Below, piece after piece: positions 35,481 to 48,450 of a stretch of 64,000 nt of DNA. Each line of letters starts with the position of its first letter. The stretch's first letter is position 1. The notes beneath the pieces were generated by a model that saw only the letters and a list, made by a program, of their open reading frames with translations, did no database searches and had not been told where the DNA came from. Where the stretch lies: positions 24,971,670 to 25,035,669 of the forward strand of contig CM043872.1 of NCBI GenBank assembly GCA_023846275.1, in the 5' to 3' direction. The translations under genes were made by a program, and so were the position numbers. Source of the DNA: Vanilla planifolia. Its lineage: Eukaryota > Streptophyta > Magnoliopsida > Asparagales > Orchidaceae.

Positions 35481-38000
35481 ATGATACATAATTTTTAATT
35501 TATTTTGGATTATAAAAGCTCACCTAAAGTTTAGTTAAAGATTTAATAACAATATAATTTACTTAGTAATAAAAGAGTTATGTTTGTAGGAATCTGAGTT
35601 GTCATCATTTTAATTTTATTTTATTATAGATTAACTAGACATGCATGCTAGTTATTTCAACATTCCTTAGAAATAATATCAAGATACTTCCATTATTTAT
35701 TCATCTTTGATGATTCTTACAATTAAGATTATTCTATCAAAAAATCCAATAATTTGTGACTCTTATTACATATTTTATTGACAAGTGACAAAAATAATTG
35801 CCTTATTTTAAGTATTAACATTTAATGATTTTATCTATTATTAATTTTGTTTACTTGTCGTAATTGCATTGATTGGATTAATTTTTTTATTTTTTAAAAA
35901 ATTAGCTTTGAATTTTTTAGTAACATTGTAATGGAATATAAATTTTAGTCTTTAATTTATGAATTTGGACTCCCTTGAATGATTATTTTTTTATAGATAA
36001 TACATGAAATTCTCATTTGCTTACTAAAGGAGAAAAGTCCATTAATGGAGTAAACATATCAAAGGTCAAAAATTTAAAATTGAGGAAAACTAAGAAGGCA
36101 AAACGAAGTTATCCTTAATTGGATTTTATTATAGTTTTAATAGTTGAAACGGTCGTTTACGATGATTATAACTTTAATATACACTAAATCAATCAACTTC
36201 GCAACCGCCCCTTATGTGGCCACGAGTATATATATTTGGCAAGACTTTCCTCCAATTATTTATATTTATATTTTTATATTTTTATAATAATTTGATATTT
36301 TACCTAAGAAAAATAATTAATGGAGGAGACGGGCAATCCTTCTTGAACTGTAAGTCTTCCCATCCGGTTGCGTAGAGAAGAAAACATTTGTTAGGCAAAC
36401 AGGTGAGGATAACGTTGCAGATACTCTCACCTTTTCCTAAGTATCCACACGTTTTAAACTGTACCATTAAAATTATTAAGAGAAAGTATTCCGTACCGGT
36501 AACGTACCAAACATTTGTAAATACGACTTAATAAATGCATTACACGTCGCACACCGTGCGTAATCTTTAACGAGATGCCTGATAATTTGAATTTTGAAAT
36601 AATTACTTTGTTATTACTTCGTTTTAATAGTAATAAAATATTTTTATTTGTATAATATTTATTTATTATTTATATATTATTTCAAACTAAATAATAAAGA
36701 GCAAACTTGTCATTATTTTTAAATAAATGCTATTTGATTTTTTATTAATAAATTTAATATTTAATAAATATGTGAAATACAACCTTACTACGTGATGGCT
36801 GGCAACCAGGAAACCAGGAAGAGAGACATGCGTCTACTTCGCAACCATCACCCTTTACTGATAGTGAAAGAATTAACAAAGGCAGCGGTAGCATTTGGTT
36901 TTGCCTTCGTTTTAGGTTGACGTCCACTTCGTAGAGTTCAACTGATGACGTTGTTGTTGGCTTATAACTAAGCCACACGCTATTTACTTATTCCTTTATG
37001 CTTTTGGGATAGAAATAACGTGGGAAAATGTTAAGCCTTTTTGTCTCGTTTAAACGTTTCAAGTCAGTTTTAGATCTTCCTAAATCTTACCATGGAGTTG
37101 TTGCAATTTATATTTTATTAGCTCAAAATTAACTAATTATCAAGGTGTTTTGTGGGTATCATTGATCCAAAAATATGTTACAATAAAAAACCAATTATCA
37201 TTAATCATAAAAATAAAATAAAAAAATAATCTTTAGAAATTATATATAAGAGATATTTTATATATTTCCAAACATTGTATTTGTAACATTACACATCTCA
37301 ATCAGGATATAATTTCTCTTTCATAAATCTTTGAACTTATCTATGACTTTTATTCTTTTCACTTCTTTTGACTTTTTATATGTTTATTATAAAAATATTA
37401 TTTGAATGTATTAGAATAAAAAAAAAAAATTGTAGATAGTTTGTAATTGTTTAACAAACCGTGACGCATATTAATTTTTGAATTAATTGCCATGAAAGCT
37501 GCACAGAAGTGGCAAGCGTGAGAAAGCAAGAGGAATTCCCATAAGTGAGGACAAGAATGTGGTGTAATTATAGTAAAGTTTGATAAAACAAAGTTGCCTA
37601 AATTGATCATAAGCCTAACAAAAAGTATGGTAAAAAAAGGGAATACATGAAATCAAGTAGTCTTCGATTGTGCCGTAATCGACCTTCCTGGTGTGTGACA
37701 TTAATAAGAAAAGAAGGCATCTTCATCAAAAACTGCATACGTGAATTAGGAACAGCTTTAACTACAAATCTAATTCTGCATATATAACCTTTTATCCGAA
37801 TTATACCAATTGTCTGGATTATTCTGTTCGATTTGTGTGTTTTTTTTTTTTTTGAATTTTTGAATTTTAATTTTTAATTAAATAATTTTTATCAAAATTT
37901 TATTTTATCCATATAATTTTTTTTTAGAAAATTATTTTTAGATCCTTTTTTTAAACTTGTAAGTTTATTCTTTCTCCACAATAAAAAAAATTAAGTAGAT
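35481..38000. other. Gene-free stretch
   Basis: Mostly AT-rich. The part at about 36,140-37,020 is less AT-rich and looks low-copy; a CTTCGCAACC motif occurs at both 36,198 and 36,838. No coding similarity could be recognised. Confidence 0.4.
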
Positions 38001-38930
38001 CTATATTGCTACATAGTCTATTTATTTTTTCTTTAATTTGTAAAAGTATTTTTTAATTATAAGAGATAATAGATTTAACCTTGTATTTTAAGTTGAGTAT
38101 TATAGTGTTAATTTATAATTAATATGATCATATAGACTTAGATTTTTAAGTTTTTAGATGTCTATATAAATATATATTTAAACAAGTCTTCCAGTTTTAT
38201 ACAACTCTTATGACAAATTATATCAAAATCAAGTATGATTAGGATAAAGTGATTCATACATTTTGTGACTTTCATAAGCCATTTGTAGTTTCTATCATGA
38301 TTGATTGATTTTTAGTAAACTTATCAAATGCTTCTCGTGGTTGAATAGCTATTATGTGCATAATACTTGATGATATTTTTAAGCTATGTCGAGTAATAGC
38401 TTCTTCTGAGTGATTTATGCAAGGCTCATATACTTTTGGTCAAATATTATGGAGTAATTGGTGTAATTTACACATGATATAAATGCACTAAAGTATATAT
38501 GGCATTTCCCTAGGTAATACTTGAGTATCACATAAATTCATTACTTAGCAATATTTTTACATATTGAAATTTTAAACTATTAAACCCCATGTTACACATG
38601 AAATAATGCAGAATGCAATATCATATGAGAATTTTTGTATGGCATAGAATCATCTTCATATGTTCTAATTTATGTGATTACTTATTATTATTATATATAT
38701 ACACACGTATGTATATATGCATATGTGATGTTATAAAAATAAGAACATATGATAAGAAAGAAATAAATAAAAACAAGAAAGAGAAAAAATATTATTTAAG
38801 CTTGGTGATCTAAAAAATAACTAGAAAAAAATATAAATATGAAATTTTTTTCTATGATCTTATCTTGTAGCTATCTGATATGAAGAAAAAAAATCATATT
38901 TTATAATTATGACACTCATATCCTATAATT
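38001..38930 (+). repeat. 950-base tandem duplication, copy 1 (uninterrupted)
   Basis: Copy 1 consists of segment X (38,001-38,600) and segment Y (38,600-38,930). X matches 38,951-39,550 base for base with ~10-15 percent differences, and Y matches 40,758-41,110. The distance between matching landmarks (CTTTAATTTG at 38,031 and 38,981) is 950. At its 3' end a short motif, TATAATTATGACACTCA, is itself duplicated. I do not recognise the family; it has no coding capacity. Confidence 0.85.
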
Positions 38931-38950
38931 ATGACACTCACATATATGGT

Positions 38951-39550
38951 TTATATTGTTATATGATTTATTATTTTTTTCTTTAATTTGTAAAAATATT
39001 TTTTAATTATAGAAGAGAATATATTTAACCTTGTATTTTATGTTTAGTATTATCGTATTAATTTATAATTAATATGACCATATAAACTTAGATTTTTGAA
39101 TTATTGGGTGTCTATATAAGTATATATTAAAGCAAGTCTTCCCATTTTATACAACTCCTATGACAAATGACATCAAAATCTAGTATGATTGAGATAAAAT
39201 GATTCATATATTTTGTGACTCTCACAAGTCATTTGTAGTTTCTACCATGATTGACTGATTTTTAGTGAACTCATCAAATGCTTCTCATGGTTGAATTGTT
39301 ATTGTGTGCATAATACTTAATGATGTTTTTAAGCTTGTGTAGAGTCATAGCTTCATTTGACTAATCTATATTTGGCTCCTATAGGTTTGTCATATATTAT
39401 AGAGTAATCGGTGTAATTTACAAATGATACAGATGCACTAAAGTATGTATGTCGTTTGCCCTATGTAATAGTCGAGTATCACATAAATTCATTACTTAAC
39501 AATATTTTCACATATTGAAATTTTAAACTATTAAAGCCTAAGTTACACAC
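38951..39550 (+). repeat. 950-base tandem duplication, copy 2, segment X'
   Basis: The direct repeat of 38,001-38,600. Similarity runs to the landmark gttacaca, then ends at ACCCCACTTT, where an unrelated stretch begins. Confidence 0.85.
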
Positions 39551-40757
39551 CCCACTTTAATAAATACAAAAATGTATTCTTAATAGGGGTTTCTTATTGG
39601 ATGTGGTTATTGTAGATTTAGAACTTAGGAATTATTATAATTTTGGGTTTCTTAAAATGTATGTCAAGATCGCAATAGTCAAATCATGGATTAGAGCATA
39701 CCATCACAAAAGGTATTTACCCTATGAATTTGTAGATATGCTATTGGTAAAATTTGGAAGTCATTTGAAATTTTTATAAATTATTAAAGAAAAAATAAAT
39801 ATTATTGAATAATCCTTTTATTATATAAAAGCATAACAACCTTATTTTTCTCTCCCTTATGATTGTTGTGGTAATAAATGGCTTATAAAGGAAGCAGCGA
39901 AGAAAGAAGTAGTTGGGGAGAGGAAGAGAGAAGTGATTCGATAAGGTTTGACATGATTCTCCAAATGATATAAGTGCTAAGTTGAGGAGAAGGAAGAATT
40001 TAGGGTAAAAGGAGTTTCAATCTCATTTTAATAAAAAAGTTTGCTAAAAGGTATAATTCCAACTTAGTTTTCATTTCTTAGAGTCAAGTATTTGCTATAT
40101 GAAGTACTATTGAGGTTGGATTTTTGATGTGGTGAAAATTTGGTCAAGAATCTCCTACTTGTTGTTTTTATTCATGTTGATCATAAAACATGATTAGGTC
40201 GATCATATTATACAATCTACATAACTAGGTAGCATGATAGGTCTATGAGCCATGTATAATTTGTATAATAATTGAGTCTAACCAAAGTCTTAAATAATCA
40301 TACAAGTCTAATAATGATGATTGGACAATTATGATCTATTTTATGAAGTGAGTAGCAAGAATTAGCTCGTCTAATCACTTATTTGATAAATGATAAGCCA
40401 TCAGTTGTACAATAAAATTTAGAAAATTGAACTATATGACCTAAAGCCAAGAATAGTGGATTTCAATCAATTTATAAATGTTTTTTTAGGATCATTTGTA
40501 ATGGCTTTTGTAAGTGCTTTTGTTATAAAAAGTGAACAATTTTGTGAAAAAAAAGAAAAAAGTGAAAAAGAAATTCATGAACTTTTTAAAGTTTGAAAAT
40601 AGAATTTAAACTATTAGTGATGAAATATAACAAAAATTATATAAGAAATTAAAATAAGAGATGAAAAAAACAAGATAGTTGAAAAAACATCTTAGAATTA
40701 TAAAGTAGACAAACCAAAAAACCATGATATAAAAAATTTGAATTATTTTAATTTTCT
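39551..40757. mobile_element. 1.2-kb insertion in copy 2 of the tandem duplication
   Basis: This stretch is absent from copy 1, which therefore acts as an empty site. Its left edge has an ACCCCACT...AGGGGT inverted pair within the first 50 bases. It has no recognised coding sequence, no clear terminal inverted repeat and no clear target duplication. It could be a non-autonomous element or a piece that copy 1 lost. Confidence 0.5.
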
Positions 40758-41110
40758 TAAAATATTATGGAATGCAATATCATGTGAGAATTTTTGCATG
40801 GCATAGAATCATCTTCATATATTCAAATTTATGTGATTACATATTATTATTATCAATATTATACACACACACACACACACACACACATACACATACACAT
40901 ACATATGTTTATATGCATATATGATGCTATAAAAATAGAATATATGATAAGAAATAAATAAATAAATAAAAGAGAAAAGATAATAGTTTAAGCTTGGTGA
41001 TCTAAAAGATAATGAGAAAAAATATGAATATGAAATATTTTTTTATATGTCCTTATCTTGAGCTATCCGATATGAAGAAAAAAAATCATATTTTACAATT
41101 ATGACACTCA
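40758..41110 (+). repeat. 950-base tandem duplication, copy 2, segment Y'
   Basis: The direct repeat of 38,600-38,930, from GAATGCAATATCATGTGAG to AATTATGACACTCATA. The TA-rich part of Y is replaced here by an expanded CA tract at 40,863-40,905. Confidence 0.85.
40863..40905 (+). repeat. (AC)n / (ACATAC) microsatellite
   Basis: About 12 AC units followed by several acatac units. The same position in the first copy (near 38,690-38,710) is a short TA/CA run, so it expanded after duplication. Confidence 0.9.
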
Positions 41111-43586
41111 TAAATAGGGCTCATTTCTTTATCAGCATAAGTTATTGACAAGAAGGGGTGATGGCTTTGTAATATGAGAGAAAATCAAACCCATCTTGTT
41201 ATTGGCACTTTGAGATGAGGCCACATCATGGTAGAGGCTTCGCCCTCATCTGCATAGGATGTTGATAATTAGGGGTGATAGATAATAATATGATATGAAA
41301 TTTTGATGACTGATGATAGTGATCATATGAAAAATATGGGATAAAAAAAGAAATAAGAAATAAATAAAGAAAAAAATGAATACAAATATAAACAAATAAA
41401 GGACATAATATAATATAAGTACTGTATGATAATAATACTATAAGAAAATAAAAGATATAGATTATCATGTATTGTTCATTTATTATTTTTTCTTATTATT
41501 AGCTATATTTTTTTATTTTTATATTATCTTTATGCTTGTAATTAATAATTTGTTCATCGAGCATATCATGCTCATTCTCTACTTATATTATAGATTAAGA
41601 TGTAATAATCATAGAGTTTGGAGTTTCTAAATGATAGCATGGAATACTGAGTGAGAGATTTTGATGTATTCTATGAGCTTTCTAAGAGATATATTATATG
41701 TGAGAATCGATTGTATTTTGTGACAATGGTTAAATTAGTGTTATTATTTTATTTATTTCATAGTATGATAATTTATAATCGTGTACATTACATTTTATTT
41801 CGTTATTTCAATAAAAATAATTTGTGAGACATGATTTTTTGTTCATCGTCATTGCTCACTTTTAGTTTTTGTATCATTGTATTTGTTACTTTCTCTACAT
41901 TAACTTTATAATTTAATGAATTTGAGTATTTATTAAGATTTTATAATTTATCTTAAGTGAGGCATGACACCATAAGCCTTAAAGAATATTTTCTTTTGAT
42001 GATACAAACACTCTTTAAGTGCTTATTTTGTGGTCTAATATGTTAGTTTAGTGATAACATAGGCTGGTAAAGAAATAAGAGTATTTTCAACTAAGGGCTT
42101 AGACTCCTTTGATCTATGAGATGAAAATGGAGAAGGATGAAACAATAATGCAAAAGAGAGAGATAGGAATAAACCTTACTTTGTTTTTGGTAAGTTTGTG
42201 CTCTTTGGGGCACAAGGGTGTGCTCTTCTAGACATTAAAACTCTTCAATGTTTCATTTTTAAATTGATTAAAAGTTTGCATAAGTACATGACTTTCATTT
42301 TATTTATAGATTCAATATAAAAAGATAAGAATAAACTAACTAAAATAACTAACTTATAAAACATACTTAATAATTATAATTTATATTAAGTTTATTATAT
42401 GTCTCAAAAGCATAAAAATAAAGCTAATAAATAAAGACTAAAATAATAAAATCTTCATCCTAATATTAGCTTTCTAGCTCTTCTTTTAACCCTCTATCCT
42501 TAGTTTGAGCTATAGTAAGAGGTCTATGCATTACTTAATGCATATTTATAACCTGGTTATTTAACTTTATTGTAAAAGTAAAAGTTATCTAGGTATCTTG
42601 TTTTATTAGTGGTTCTTCATGATCATTCACTTATGCTTATCCTATATTAGTTGCTTCCTACCTAGAAAAAATCTACTCCATAGAGTTAAAGTCGAAGTAG
42701 TCTATAGGTAAATCTTATGCTAAATTTTGTAGATCATCCATACTCATCCATATATTATTTGAAGATTTATTATTACTTTTTCTATCTAACTAAGGACTTG
42801 TGTGGCTCATCATTACTTAGAAATAATATTAATTAAAATACAATCAATTTCAAAAAGCTTCAATGCTAAGCCTTCAAATAACTTCACATAATTTAAATCA
42901 CATGCTTTAGAGTTAGTTTGTAAAATTCTATTATTAATTTTATCTTTGAAAGATAACAAATCATCAATATCAAAAGTCTTATTATCAGGGCCTTAAATAA
43001 CAAATCCACAATAACTCACAATAATAAGAATCTAAAACATAAATAAAACACATATGAGGACACATAAACTTCTTAAATAGAGGGTTCTCACTATGAGATA
43101 AAACCCAAATCATAACCATTACCATTCTTTTAATAATTTAGAATAAAACTACTTATAAATAAAAATCCAATCAAAAGGTTCAACTAAAGAAATTGTATCA
43201 TAAAAACACATATCCAACCATAAAGCATATAATATTAAAGACTAATACAAATAAGTCACAAATATGTACAAATAGTATTATCAAAGAAACTACATATAAA
43301 ACCTACATAACACTTTACATATTAAACCATAATTAAGCAAATGTAACAACAATAGCATGACAACCAATAGTAATGATATGAAACCATCAAGTTTGTAAAA
43401 ATGTTTTCCATGCTTATTGAATTATTCTAATTTTTATGTTTTTTATATTTCTTAGGGTCTAGGTTTTCCTTTATCTATGATCCTTAAGATTCAATAATAG
43501 TCATATTCATATCCAAATGACCATTACCTATATATATTAATAAGTTGATTTCCAACTATATTAGGGTATAGAATTTCAAACTAATT
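41111..43586. other. AT-rich gene-free stretch
   Basis: Possibly the decayed leader or LTR region of the gypsy element downstream, but no recognisable gag or boundary was found. The sequence near 41,960 (aagtgaggcatgacacc) resembles gypsy LTR text, without a confirmed partner. Confidence 0.35.
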
Positions 43587-44395
43587 GTAACACCAGAGAC
43601 CAAATAAGGTAGAAAGTGATCATCTGATAATGTCATAGAGAGAAAAATTACTAAATAAGGAATGACTCTTCATAGGCTTTTAAGTGAAGAGATACAAAGA
43701 TGAATATGTCTCACATCATCTATAAGATGGTAGATCCTAAGTTTCATAACTAAAACTTAAGCTTTAAAATAATGAGGTACCTTTCGGGATTAAACTGAGC
43801 TTAGATCTTATGAGAACTCTATGATTAAGCATATTAAAGTTAAAAAAGTTTTGAGATGAGTTAAAAAGTGAGAATGGACACCTTAGGCAAGGATAAAACC
43901 TAATTGATTTAGGATAATATCTTATCATGAAGGCTAGGATATTATAATATGTTGTTAGAGTAATATCTCTTTTAATTTGACTTGGTACAATAATGAACTA
44001 AGTAGAAGCTAGTGATCATGTAACACTTAGGGTTGAAGAGAATGGAGAATGATCATTAGGTGATGCCTTGAAGAGAGAAATTATAGAACAAGGAGTGGTT
44101 CTTGATAGGTTTCTAGGTGAAAGGTTACATGGATGAATATGCCTCACATCAACTATTGGATGGTAGATTCTAAAGCTCTATAAGTATGATAGTCATAACT
44201 CTTGAAATGGTGAGGTGTCACTTGGATAAAAATTAGGTTTAACTCCTATAAAAATTCAATGATTAAATATGTTAGAGTTGAAAAAATTTTAAGAGTGATG
44301 ACTAAAAAAGAATGGATCACCTAGATAAGGAAAAAATTTGATTAGTTTGAGATAATATCTCACCATGAAGGCTAAGATATTATAATTGATTATAA
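43587..44395 (+). repeat. Dispersed repeat family R, paired units at locus 3
   Basis: Two tandem units with period 433: 43,587-44,019 and 44,020 to about 44,395 (the second is truncated). Matching landmarks include GTAACAC at each start, GATGAATATG-CTCACATCA (43,702 and 44,132) and ATCATGAAGGCTA or ACCATGAAGGCTA near each end. The pair lies exactly where the gag of the adjacent gypsy element would be expected. Confidence 0.75.
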
Positions 44396-44419
44396 GGTAT
44401 CCTATTATTTTATATCTAC

Positions 44420-45422
44420 TCACATTATGAGTCAACTAAATATTTTATTATAATCTATTAAGGAATTATTAGTAGTTAAAATATCATATGTACATGAAAT
44501 CTAAGTAAAATAGTTTATTGAATATGTGATAGACATAAATGAGAGGAGATTCTTGATGTTATTAAATATCTTATCTATAATAGAGTTTGATGTGATTTTG
44601 GGCATAAATTAACTATTTGATTACAAACTAAAAATAGATTATCATAAAAAATGAATAAAAATTTTAAGCCATGGTGAAGATAAATTAATTTATTTTGGCT
44701 AAGGAAATAAAGTTCCTTAAATATGTATGTTTAAAGAATAGAAGTTTCTCAACAAAGGATGTGAAGGGTGTTTAATATCTATCATTGATTTGGACAATAA
44801 ATTTTATCAAACTTTAGAGGTGCCAATGATTTGAGAATATTTGAATATTTTTTCAAAAGAGTTATCAGGGTTATCTCCTAATCAAGAAAATCAAATTTAA
44901 AGTTTAACTAATTTTAGGTGTTGAACTAATTTTTAAAACTCTTAATTACATGATATCAATTAAAAAATAAGAAATCAAGGTATACATTCAAGAATTATTG
45001 AAAAAGGATTTTATAAAACTAAGTGTATCCCTCTTTAAGTGCACTTATTTTTTTTTTATAAAGAATGATGATAGTCTTTATATGTGCAATGACTATAAGG
45101 AGGTCAATAAAGTCACCAATAAGAACAAATATTCCTTGCTAAGGATTGGTGATCTGTTTGATCAACTGTAAGGATGGCAATATTCTTAAAAATTGAACTA
45201 CGATCTAAATATCATCAATGAAAAATCAAGCCAAAGGATGTTTTTAAGATTGCCTTCAGAACTAGGTATGAGAATTATAAATTCTTAGTATTATCATTTA
45301 GATTAGCAAACACTAACAGCTTTTTGGGATTTAATAAATAAAGTATTCAAGCTATACTTAGATCATTTATCATTGTATTCACTTATGATATATTGATCTA
45401 CTCCAAATCCCTAAAACAACAT
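44420..45422 (+). pseudogene. Ty3/gypsy pol, protease end and RT first half (broken)
   Basis: The plus strand gives a retropepsin-tail block, EFDVILG (about 44,583-44,605). RT follows: a GFIKxSxSLF-like block, [30 protein letters not shown], then KIELRSKYHQ and KPKDVFKIAFRTRYENYKF. The catalytic FxDD equivalent at about 45,379-45,402 reads FTYD followed by ILIYSKS, so the first aspartate is lost. Stops and frameshifts are present. The frame ends at the solo LTR inserted at 45,423. Motif wording resembles Tekay/Del-type chromoviruses, but clade assignment is uncertain. Confidence 0.88.
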
Positions 45423-46564
45423 TGATGAGGACATCATGTTCGAGAAGGATTTTCGACGTCCACGGACCAGGTCTTGCACTAAAAACCTATTATCATCTTT
45501 AGGAAGCCAACACAAATTTCTGATTCGAAATCGGAGTCCGAATGGCTTCCCGGGAGCAAAAACAAGGCCAAAATCACTATCCCTGCCGCCGGCCGCCGCC
45601 TCCGCCACAACCTCTGTCGTCACAGTGAACCACCTGCCGCCATTTCGATCTGCTCGAGCCCGAACAGGATCCGGGTTAGCCCGAACCGCTAAGCCTGAGT
45701 CCAGCCAGGCGCCGACCCAAGCTACCCACCGGATGACCCGCGACCTGTGACCTGCGCCGACCCGCACCAACCCGCACCGACCCGCGCCGACCTGCCGGAC
45801 CCGCCGCCGCTCTCCGCGCTGCCAGCCACCCGAAATTAGGGTTTTGTTTTGCATTTTTTCCGGAGTTCTAGAAGTCACTTTCGAAATCCGTAAAACAGTG
45901 TTTAGATAAATGAATGAACTTAATTTTCATTATTTTTCTCAGATTTTTAGGAGTCTGTTTGTAATTTTAGGTGACTTTTAGTTTATCCATGTGTCCTTTA
46001 GTATTCCCATGTTATGAGTCAAAATGTCTTTTGTACCCTTGTGGATTCCTATATATGGGGAAGTCCTCTTCTGTTGTAAGAGATATTTTTTGGAGAAAAA
46101 GTTAATGCAAGCTTTGAGTGTTCATTGCTTCCATTCTGAGTTCGTGAGTGCTCTGAGTGTCTTTGGCGTGTCGACTCGTCAAAGCTCTCATACTGGGAGG
46201 AGGGGCGCGAGGTCCAAGTGGTGAGACGCCACTCCAGTCTATCATCTTCCATCACCGCTCAACCATCTTCATTCGTATTTTCCATTCCTAGATTATTAAT
46301 TTGTCTTCAATATATTTTCATTCTGCGAAGTGCAACTTTTACTATAAATTATATTTTAAGTTCAACTGGTACTTAACCAATCTAAGTACTCCCTATTTCT
46401 GCGTGTTTGAAAGTGTGTAGCCGTAGTCGATTTAGCGACTTCTTAGCCGCTATCGATCCTAAGTTTAGTTAGGATTCATTGGTTGGTGCCTTTTGCGTTC
46501 AACCCTCATCGTATCTAGGTGTGTGTCCCTTAGGGTGACGCCCTTGCTCCTTTGTTGTGCATCA
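45423..46564 (+). mobile_element. Solo LTR nested in gypsy RT
   Basis: A 1,142-base GC-richer block begins TGATGAGGACATCA and ends TTGTGCATCA, giving 5-base inverted ends TGATG/CATCA. The gypsy RT reading stops exactly at the left end (YSKSLKQH) and resumes just after the right end. Flanking bases are aacat on the left and gtcat on the right, possibly a decayed target duplication. A TATA-like CCTATATATGGGG is at about 46,050, suggesting plus-strand sense. The GC-rich 45,430-45,840 part holds overlapping open frames on both strands that I take as compositional. No internal LTR pair or coding region is present, so it is a solo LTR. Confidence 0.72.
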
Positions 46565-48450
46565 GTCATAAATTTTAAATAAAAAAAAAAGTTTTCTAAC
46601 TAAGCAATTTTCGTCTAGTCCTACATCAAATATGTTGCACACTTACATTTGATATTATAGATTTTAAATGAGACTGATTATATACTAAATTCTTTAAATA
46701 TAAATTTTGGCTATAAAAAAAGACACATATTTAATGCCAAACAAATCTCTATTATTTTGCAAAAAAGTTTAGCAATCATAGATTAGTCAAGTCTAACATC
46801 AATAATAAGAAAAAAAATGTTTCTTGGGTTTTGCCAGATGCTATAAGAAATTTTTAAAGGGATACTTCTAAATAACCTCAACTTTAATAAACCTGACTTG
46901 AAAGGCAATTAAGTTTGAGTGGGATGTAAATTGTGAAAATAGCTTTCAAATGCTGCAAAATAAATTGACCACAACTATAATTTTGATATTACCAAAAGGC
47001 AAAGAATGTTATCAAGTATATGACATCATATCTTTGTAAGGGCTTTGTTGTGTATTAATGTAATATCAAAAGATAATTTATTGTGTATCTAGATAACTTG
47101 CATCTCATGAAAAGAATTATCTTGTGTATGGCTTGGAGTGATAATTGTATTTTTTATCCTGAAGATCTAGAGATATTATTTTTATAGAGTTAAATGTGTG
47201 GTTTTCATAGATCATCAAAGTTTGAAGTATATCTTTGATAAAAAAAGTTAAACATAGAAAAAAAAATGGTTAGAATTTATTAAATATTATGGAAATGAAA
47301 TCACTTAAAATCCTAGAAAAGCAAACATAATTGTAGATGCTTTAAGCCCAAAAGCTAGCATTGGTAACCTCTTGTCTATAAAAGAGAAAAAAGAGTTGAT
47401 CTTCAAGATGGACAAATTGCAATTAGAGTTAGTTTTTTAAAGAAAAACTACTTTACTAGTATATTGTTGGTAAGACTAAACTAGTTGGTATCTATTAAGA
47501 AAGATTAAGAAAAATACCTTAAACTACAAAAGATAATTTAGAAGGCTCAAAAAGGTTGGGAATTTGATTTTAGATTAAATTAAAATGCATACTTAGATTT
47601 CAAGATAGATTTTATATGCATGAGCATCAACAACTCAAAGAATTATTATTAAAAGAACCACATAACTGTGGCTATTCAATCCATTTAGGAGAAAACAACA
47701 TGTATTATGACTCGAGATAGTAGACTGGTGGCTAAAGTTAAAGAAAGATATTTCAAGTTAGGTTAATAAATATTTGGTTTGTCAATAAGTTAAAGGAAAG
47801 CAATAAACATTTGGAGGACTATTGCAAAATGAAAATGGGAGAAAGTGGAAATGGATATCATGGTTACTTTACTTAGATCACCGATCAAAAATGATTTAAT
47901 ATGGAATATTAGGGACAAGCTAACCAAATCTACTCATTTCCTTACTATTGAAACTACTTAATTTAGAAATTAGCCAAAGTTCATATGAATTACATCGTAA
48001 ATTGCATAAGGTATCAAAAGTTACTATAAATGATAGAGATATTATATTCATTTCTAATTTTTAGAGAAATATACATTAGGCTTGTGATACGAGTTTAAGA
48101 GTTAGTATGACTTTCCATTCTTAAATAGATGGTAAGACATAAATAACTATGAAAACTTTGAAAGACTTATTTCAACTTTGTATCTTAGACTTTGGTAAGA
48201 ACTTGAAAAGTCGCCTATTATTAGTAGAATTTGCATATAATAGAATTTACTAATATATTATTAGGTTGGCATCATATGAAGTATTTTATAAAAAAATATC
48301 AGTCACCTCTATGCTAGATAAAATGAAAGAAAAGAAACTTATTGAGTCCTTAGTTTATTGAGTTATAAAAAAGTTTAAAATTATTTGAAATAGAATGAAA
48401 GTAATTATGAACAGGAAAAAAGTATCATGATACAACATATTGACTAGTAG
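46565..48450 (+). pseudogene. Ty3/gypsy pol, RT second half, RNase H and integrase (broken)
   Basis: Continuation of the interrupted element. Landmarks in order: LYTKFFKYKFWL, then FLGFARCYKKFL (46,820s), KFEWDVNCENSFQ, a VVFIDHQSLKYIF RNase H block (about 47,190-47,230), a zinc-finger-equivalent GYSIHLG region near 47,660, DKLTKSTHFLTI (about 47,920) and VEFAYNRIY (about 48,220). The integrase tail near 48,300-48,430 matches the usual GExKLxGPExV...RQKSYAD stretch. Multiple stops and frameshifts are present. No chromodomain or 3' LTR could be confirmed beyond 48,450. Confidence 0.87.

Noticed and set aside
45411-45878. 155-codon minus-strand and 104-codon plus-strand open frames
   Set aside because: They overlap each other in the GC-rich part of the solo LTR and are Arg/Pro/Ala-rich, as expected from base composition; no protein family is recognised.
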